NCBI GenBank assembly: GCA_903925195.1
Contig: CAIYEO010000111.1
Coordinates: forward strand, 1 to 8,833
Length of the DNA: 8,833 nucleotides
Origin: an uncultured Candidatus Saccharibacteria bacterium
GTDB taxonomy: Bacteria; Patescibacteria; Saccharimonadia; Saccharimonadales; UBA4665
Direction: 5' to 3'
The notes under the pieces are model-generated. The model ran no database searches. It had not been told where the DNA came from and saw only the letters and a program-made list of their open reading frames with translations. Shown piece by piece: positions 5,309 to 8,833 of this stretch. The position numbers were made by a program, and so were the translations under genes. Position 1 is the stretch's first letter, and each line of letters opens with the position of its first letter.

Positions 5309-5584
5309 ATGAGTCGTTCACTTAAAAAAGGTCCATTTATCGATCCAAAGCTAGCTAAGAAAATAGCAGCTTTAGGTTCAGATGACCGAACCATAATTAA
5401 AACATGGGCAAGAGCATGTACTATATCTCCAGACTTTGTTGGAAGAACTGTAGCTGTTCATAATGGAAAAGTTCACGTACCAGTATTTATTACTGAAAAT
5501 ATGGTTGGACATAAACTAGGTGAATTTTCACCAACCCGTAAGTTCCGTTCACACGGTGGTAAATTAGCTAAGGGTAAGAAGTAA
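5309..5584 (+). CDS. rpsS: 30S ribosomal protein S19
   Basis: The 91-residue protein is S19, which in the 30S head forms a complex with S13 and contacts the A- and P-site region. The start [12 protein letters not shown] (1-12) and the block [42 protein letters not shown] (43-84) are near-diagnostic. GGAGGA (5295-5300) lies 8 nt before the ATG and overlaps the end of rplB; three bases separate the genes. Length is normal for the family and nothing is missing. Confidence 0.99.
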   Translation: MSRSLKKGPFIDPKLAKKIAALGSDDRTIIKTWARACTISPDFVGRTVAVHNGKVHVPVFITENMVGHKLGEFSPTRKFRSHGGKLAKGKK

Positions 5585-5593
5585 GGATAATTT

Positions 5594-5983
5594 ATGTTAG
5601 TAAAAGCAATATCTAAAGGAATCAAAATCAGCCCACGAAAAGTAAGCGTCGTAGCTTCACTAGTTCGAGGACGAACTGTTAGTGATGCCCTTGTTATCCT
5701 TTCAAATACTCCTAGACGTGCCGCTGTAGCAGTTTCTAAAACTATCGAAAGCGCAAAAGCCAATGCCGATAATAACCACAATATCAAACCAGATACATTA
5801 ACTATTTCTGAAATTTATGTTACTCCTGGGCCAAGACTAAAGAGATTTAGACCTGTTGCTCGTGGATCTGCTCATCCTTACCAGCACAAGACTTCTCATT
5901 TAAGAGTAGTTGTTGATGGTGAAGTAAGAGTCGCTAAAACAAAAGTAGTAGCTGAAACAAAGAAAGCTAAGGAGACAAAGTAA
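5594..5983 (+). CDS. rplV: 50S ribosomal protein L22
   Basis: The 129-residue protein is L22, whose beta-hairpin reaches into the exit tunnel beside L4. Characteristic parts are KISPRKVSVVASLVRGRTVSDALVILSNTPRRAA (11-44), KTIESAKANADNNHNIKPDTLTISEIYVTPGPRLKRFRPVARGSAHPYQHKTSHLRVVV (49-107); the PGPRLKRFRPVARGSA stretch is the tunnel hairpin. AAGGA (5583-5587) lies 6 nt before the ATG. Residues 108-129 form a Lys/Glu/Thr-rich tail (ending ETKKAKETK) absent from the shorter E. coli protein. The last base of its stop codon is the first base of rpsC. Confidence 0.99.
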   Translation: MLVKAISKGIKISPRKVSVVASLVRGRTVSDALVILSNTPRRAAVAVSKTIESAKANADNNHNIKPDTLTISEIYVTPGPRLKRFRPVARGSAHPYQHKTSHLRVVVDGEVRVAKTKVVAETKKAKETK

Positions 5984-6612
5984 TGGGACAAAAAGTAAAT
6001 CCAATTAGTTTTCGATTACAAGTCAATAAGGATTGGCGAAGTAAGTGGTTTGTTTCTAAGCGTAATTACGCAGCATACCTAGCTCAAGATTTAGAAGTTA
6101 GAAAACTAATAATCGATAAGTTAGGCTCTAGAGCTGCTATTAATAAAGTAGATATTGAACGATCACCTAACCTAGTAACCGTTACTATTATGACAGCTAA
6201 GGCTGGAGTAGTTATCGGTCGTGGTGGTGTTGGTGTGACTGAACTTAAAAATTCTATTGAAAATATCTATCAAGCACCTTCAAGAGTTAACATTGAAGAA
6301 GTTAAAAAACCTGATCTTTACGCAAAACTAGTTGCTGAAAATATTGCTCATCAAATTGAACGAAGAATTTCATTCAGACGTGCAATCAAATCTTCAGCTG
6401 CAGCTACTATGCGATCTGGTGCAAAGGGTATTCGTATCCAAGTATCAGGCCGACTTAACGGTGCTGAAATGTCTAGACGTGAAAAAGAAGTTCAAGGAAG
6501 CGTTCCACTACATACAATTAGAGCTAACATCGACTATGCTCACGTAAGTGCTCATACCGCTGCTGGAATAATTGGTGTTAAGGTTTGGATTTATAAAGGG
6601 GAGGCTTTGTAA
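5983..6612 (+). CDS. rpsC: 30S ribosomal protein S3
   Basis: The 209-residue protein is S3, at the mRNA entry channel on the back of the 30S head. The family start [12 protein letters not shown] is present. A type II KH domain carries VIGRGG (77-82) as its GxxG loop. The C-terminal domain shows [39 protein letters not shown] (127-165) and [34 protein letters not shown] (174-207). The Arg/Lys-rich SFRRAIKS region corresponds to the residues linked to mRNA unwinding in E. coli. The protein ends almost directly after VWIYKGE, so the longer tail of some homologues is absent. AAGGAGA (5969-5975) lies 7 nt before the ATG. The gene overlaps both neighbours by one base (TAATG). Confidence 0.99.
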   Translation: MGQKVNPISFRLQVNKDWRSKWFVSKRNYAAYLAQDLEVRKLIIDKLGSRAAINKVDIERSPNLVTVTIMTAKAGVVIGRGGVGVTELKNSIENIYQAPSRVNIEEVKKPDLYAKLVAENIAHQIERRISFRRAIKSSAAATMRSGAKGIRIQVSGRLNGAEMSRREKEVQGSVPLHTIRANIDYAHVSAHTAAGIIGVKVWIYKGEAL

Positions 6613-7025
6613 TGTTAGCTCCAAAACGAACTAAATTTAGAAAAATTCGCAAAGGCCGAATTACTGGCGTTGCTACAAGTGGCAATACTATTGCTTTTGG
6701 CGACTTTGCACTGCAGAGTCAAGGTAGTGAACGTATCACCGCTAGACAAATTGAAGCTTCAAGACAAGCCATGACTCGTCACATTAAACGTGGTGGTAAA
6801 ATATGGATTAGAATTTTCCCTCATATTGCTGTAACAAGAAAACCACAGGACGTTAAAATGGGTAGTGGTAAAGGAAACCCTGAATTCTTCGTTGCTAAGG
6901 TAAAGCCTGGAACAATATTATTTGAGATGCAAGGTGTTACTGTTGAAGTGGCTCGAGAAGCTATGAGATTAGCTAGTCATAAATTGCCTATCAAGACTAA
7001 ATTCTTGGTTAAGGAGGATCTATAA
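6612..7025 (+). CDS. rplP: 50S ribosomal protein L16
   Basis: The 137-residue protein is L16, near the A-site tRNA elbow in the large subunit. It begins with the near-invariant [16 protein letters not shown], then shows [37 protein letters not shown] (42-78), [28 protein letters not shown] (82-109) and [19 protein letters not shown] (114-132). Lys82 occupies the place of the E. coli Arg81 that is hydroxylated by RoxA. GGGGAGG (6598-6604) lies 7 nt before the ATG. The start overlaps the rpsC stop by one base. Confidence 0.99.
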   Translation: MLAPKRTKFRKIRKGRITGVATSGNTIAFGDFALQSQGSERITARQIEASRQAMTRHIKRGGKIWIRIFPHIAVTRKPQDVKMGSGKGNPEFFVAKVKPGTILFEMQGVTVEVAREAMRLASHKLPIKTKFLVKEDL

Positions 7026-7027
7026 TT

Positions 7028-7228
7028 ATGAAAACTATCGATATCCGTAAATTGAATACAGCTGATTTAACTGCTGAAACTACAAAGCTTAGAGAAGAGA
7101 TTGCTGAAATGAGAAGAAAAATTAGCTTAGGCGAAGTTCAGAACGTAAGAGCTGTAAGAATGAAAAGAAAAGATTTAGCAAGAGTTCTCACTGTACTTAG
7201 TGAGCAGCTTATTAAGGAGACTGCATAA
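7028..7228 (+). CDS. rpmC: 50S ribosomal protein L29
   Basis: The 66-residue protein is L29, a small helical hairpin at the tunnel exit next to L23. It shows the expected two-helix pattern: IRKLNTADLTAETTKLREEIAEMRRKISLG (6-35) and NVRAVRMKRKDLARVLTVLSEQ (39-60), including the conserved RKDLARVLTVL motif. A full AAGGAGG (7011-7017), one of the strongest Shine-Dalgarno sequences in the cluster, lies 10 nt before the ATG. Two bases separate it from rplP, and it shares one base with rpsQ. Order between rplP and rpsQ is the classical one. Confidence 0.98.
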   Translation: MKTIDIRKLNTADLTAETTKLREEIAEMRRKISLGEVQNVRAVRMKRKDLARVLTVLSEQLIKETA

Positions 7229-7500
7229 TGGCTAAAACATTAACCGGAAAAGTGTTGTCTGATAAAGTGGATAAAACTATCGTAGTTAGCGTTGCAACAC
7301 GCAAAACTCATCCAATATACAAGAAACAATATACTGTCAGTAAAAAGTTTATGGTTCATGATGAAAAGAATGAAGCAAAAAATGGTGATAAAATTACTTT
7401 CGCTGAATGCCGACCTATTAGTGCTCGTAAGCACCATAAGCTCGTGAGTATCATTGAGAAAGCTGGAATTGTTCACAAGGAAAAGGAGACTGAAGTATGA
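7228..7500 (+). CDS. rpsQ: 30S ribosomal protein S17
   Basis: The 90-residue protein is S17, an OB-fold primary binder of 16S rRNA. Signatures are [72 protein letters not shown] (5-76); the [21 protein letters not shown] block is diagnostic. AAGGAG (7214-7219) lies 8 nt before the ATG. It ends in TGA, the only TGA stop among the ribosomal genes here, inside an ATGA overlap with rplN. The use of TGA as a stop supports the standard code. Confidence 0.99.
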   Translation: MAKTLTGKVLSDKVDKTIVVSVATRKTHPIYKKQYTVSKKFMVHDEKNEAKNGDKITFAECRPISARKHHKLVSIIEKAGIVHKEKETEV

Positions 7501-7865
7501 TTCAACAAGAATCTAGATTAGTCGTTGCTGATAACTCAGGAGCCAAAGAAATTCTTTGTATCCGAGTCCTTGGCGGAACAAGACGTCGCTACGCAAGAGT
7601 AGGTGATGTTATTGTTGCTACCGTTAAGAATGCTTCACCAGTCGGTACCGTAAAAAAGAAATCTGTTATTAGAGCTGTTGTTGTTCGTACTAAATACGCT
7701 ATCAACCGAAAAGACGGATCAACCATTAGATTTGATGATAACGCTGCTGTCGTAATTGATGAGAACAAACTACCTAAAGGTACTAGAATATTTGGTCCTG
7801 TACCAAGAGAACTTAGAGAACTTGGCTATGCTAAGATTATTTCTCTAGCACCGGAGGTCCTATAA
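7497..7865 (+). CDS. rplN: 50S ribosomal protein L14
   Basis: The 122-residue protein is L14, which lies on the subunit interface and is also the known docking site of the silencing factor RsfS. It begins [44 protein letters not shown] and continues with [35 protein letters not shown] (53-87) and [28 protein letters not shown] (95-122), an almost textbook L14 of normal length. AAGGAG (7483-7488) lies 8 nt before the ATG. The start overlaps the rpsQ stop by four bases (ATGA). Confidence 0.99.
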   Translation: MIQQESRLVVADNSGAKEILCIRVLGGTRRRYARVGDVIVATVKNASPVGTVKKKSVIRAVVVRTKYAINRKDGSTIRFDDNAAVVIDENKLPKGTRIFGPVPRELRELGYAKIISLAPEVL

Positions 7866-8206
7866 TGAGAACTAAAGTTAAAGTAATATATAAGATACGA
7901 CTTAAAAAAGGCGATACTGTTATCGTACGAAGTGGTAAGTATAAAGGCAAAACTGGATTAATCACGGCTACACATCCTTCATTGAATAAAGTTACTGTCG
8001 AAGGTATTAACATTGTCAAAAAACACGTTAAGCCTAACAAACTATATCCTCAAGGTGCAATTATTGATCTAACTAAGCCTATGTGGGTTTCTAAAGTTGG
8101 TATCTATGATACAACTGCTAAGAAAGCAGCTAAGATTGGATATAAGCTTGCTAAGGACGGATCTAAGACTAGAGTCAACAAGACTACTGGTAAGGAGATT
8201 GCATAA
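7865..8206 (+). CDS. rplX: 50S ribosomal protein L24
   Basis: The 113-residue protein is L24, an assembly-initiating large-subunit protein with a KOW motif. The KOW region is IRLKKGDTVIVRSGKYKGKTGLITATHPSLNKVTVEGINIVKKHVKP (11-57), followed by QGAIIDLTKPMWVSKVGIYD (63-82). About ten residues ([10 protein letters not shown]) precede the usual start of the KOW part. The ATG is nevertheless supported by GGAGGT (7853-7858) at 6 nt and by the TAATG junction with rplN. The C-terminal 30 residues are Lys-rich and end KTTGKEIA, overlapping the Shine-Dalgarno of rplE. Confidence 0.98.
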   Translation: MRTKVKVIYKIRLKKGDTVIVRSGKYKGKTGLITATHPSLNKVTVEGINIVKKHVKPNKLYPQGAIIDLTKPMWVSKVGIYDTTAKKAAKIGYKLAKDGSKTRVNKTTGKEIA

Positions 8207-8787
8207 TGGCTACTAAAACTGCTACTACTAAATACGTACCACGTCTTAAGCTAGACTATCTTAATAAATTCGCTAGCGAATTAAAAGACGAGTTAAAACT
8301 AGATAACGTCAATCAGGTACCTGTACTTAAGAAAATCGTTCTTAACGTAGGCCTTGGTCGTGCTAAAGATGATAAAAAGATTATGGAAATTGCTTCTAAT
8401 ACTCTACGTAAAATTACTGCTCAGCAACCAGTCCCAACTACTGCTAAAAAGTCTATCGCTGGCTTCAAGCTTCGCGAAGGCAATAAGATTGGACTAAAAG
8501 TAACATTACGTGGCGATATTATGTATGAATTTCTAGACAGACTAATTACTGTTGTCCTACCTAAACTTAGAGATTTCCACGGATTAAGTCTTAAATCTTT
8601 CGATAATCAAGGCAACTATAGCCTAGGTATGACTGATCAATCAGTTTTCCCAGAGCTAAGCTTTGAAGAAACCACTACACCTCACGGAATCCAGATTGTT
8701 TTTAACATTAAGTGCATGAAAACAAGTGACTCTCAGGCATTGTTAACTAAATTTGGAATTCCATTCGAGAAAGGTAAGGATAAGTAA
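8206..8787 (+). CDS. rplE: 50S ribosomal protein L5
   Basis: The 193-residue protein is L5, part of the central protuberance; it binds 5S rRNA and contacts S13 and P-site tRNA. Signatures are NQVPVLKKIVLNVGLGRAKDD (36-56), ITAQQPVPTTAKKSIAGFKLREGNKIGLKVTLRG (70-103), MYEFLDRLITVVLPKLRDFHGLS (106-128) and GNYSLGMTDQSVFPEL (136-151). It is slightly longer than E. coli L5, with about ten extra N-terminal residues (MATKTATTKY). AAGGAG (8192-8197) lies 8 nt before the ATG, and the start shares a base with the rplX stop. Confidence 0.99.
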   Translation: MATKTATTKYVPRLKLDYLNKFASELKDELKLDNVNQVPVLKKIVLNVGLGRAKDDKKIMEIASNTLRKITAQQPVPTTAKKSIAGFKLREGNKIGLKVTLRGDIMYEFLDRLITVVLPKLRDFHGLSLKSFDNQGNYSLGMTDQSVFPELSFEETTTPHGIQIVFNIKCMKTSDSQALLTKFGIPFEKGKDK

Positions 8788-8789
8788 AT

Positions 8790-8833
8790 ATGGCTAAGAA
8801 ATCTATTATAGCTAGAGACCTAAAAAGACAGAA
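8790..8833 (+). CDS. rpsN: 30S ribosomal protein S14, N-terminal fragment (runs off the window)
   Basis: An ATG two bases after rplE opens a frame of 14 complete codons (MAKKSIIARDLKRQ) that runs past the window edge. The sequence fits the start of S14, and rpsN is the expected gene after rplE in the spc order. AAGGA (8776-8780) lies 9 nt before the ATG. The zinc-binding cysteines that separate the short zinc-type S14 from the long form would lie downstream, so the type cannot be told. Confidence 0.9.
   Translation, partial: MAKKSIIARDLKRQ

Noticed and set aside
1060..8833. Possible alternative genetic code (TGA as sense), as in some CPR lineages
   Set aside because: Conserved genes contain no in-frame TGA, tryptophan is TGG, and rpsQ ends in TGA at the expected C-terminus.
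1060..8833. CRISPR array, tRNA, rRNA, transposase or defence genes
   Set aside because: None seen on either strand. The dense conserved coding sequence leaves no room after 2825, and the upstream gaps show no tRNA cloverleaf or regularly spaced repeats.

Overview
The window is a bacterial tuf / S10-spc ribosomal-protein locus, read entirely on the + strand. The DNA is AT-rich. The proteins look most like those of Candidatus Saccharibacteria (TM7) or a close Patescibacteria/CPR relative. That placement comes from recalled sequence style and compact gene packing, not from a search. Translation appears to use the standard code. TGA ends rpsQ and never interrupts a conserved frame, which argues against the recoded CPR lineages (Gracilibacteria, Absconditabacteria) where TGA means glycine.

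Layout. Positions 1-79 hold the last 25 codons of an unidentified upstream gene. Positions 80-377 hold no convincing gene. Positions 378-836 encode a small single-pass membrane protein with an exported domain. No Shine-Dalgarno sequence precedes it, and a promoter-like element is placed so that its mRNA could be leaderless. A 24-bp near-perfect direct repeat (166-189 and 839-862) brackets this gene. A good promoter match (947-975) and a leader of about 78 nt precede tuf (1060-2244). rpsJ follows 30 bp later. A 215-bp gap rich in inverted repeats (2611-2825) then separates rpsJ from rplC. From rplC onward the genes are tightly packed: rplC, rplD, rplW, rplB, rpsS, rplV, rpsC, rplP, rpmC, rpsQ, rplN, rplX, rplE, and the first codons of rpsN at the window edge.

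How the genes work together. EF-Tu delivers aminoacyl-tRNA to the ribosome. S10, S19, S3, S17 and S14 belong to the small subunit, and L3, L4, L23, L2, L22, L16, L29, L14, L24 and L5 to the large subunit. Gene order follows the classical S10-spc arrangement with no insertions or losses. Six junctions share one base as TAATG and one is ATGA, which suggests strong translational coupling. Nearly every gene has a clear Shine-Dalgarno sequence 6-11 nt ahead of its ATG.

Most of the window is conserved housekeeping sequence, and I see no convincing new enzymatic or defence system. The parts worth a second look are non-coding or accessory: the structured rpsJ-rplC gap, the displaced Shine-Dalgarno of rpsJ, the possibly leaderless membrane-protein gene inside direct repeats, and the separation of tuf from fusA/rpsL/rpsG.
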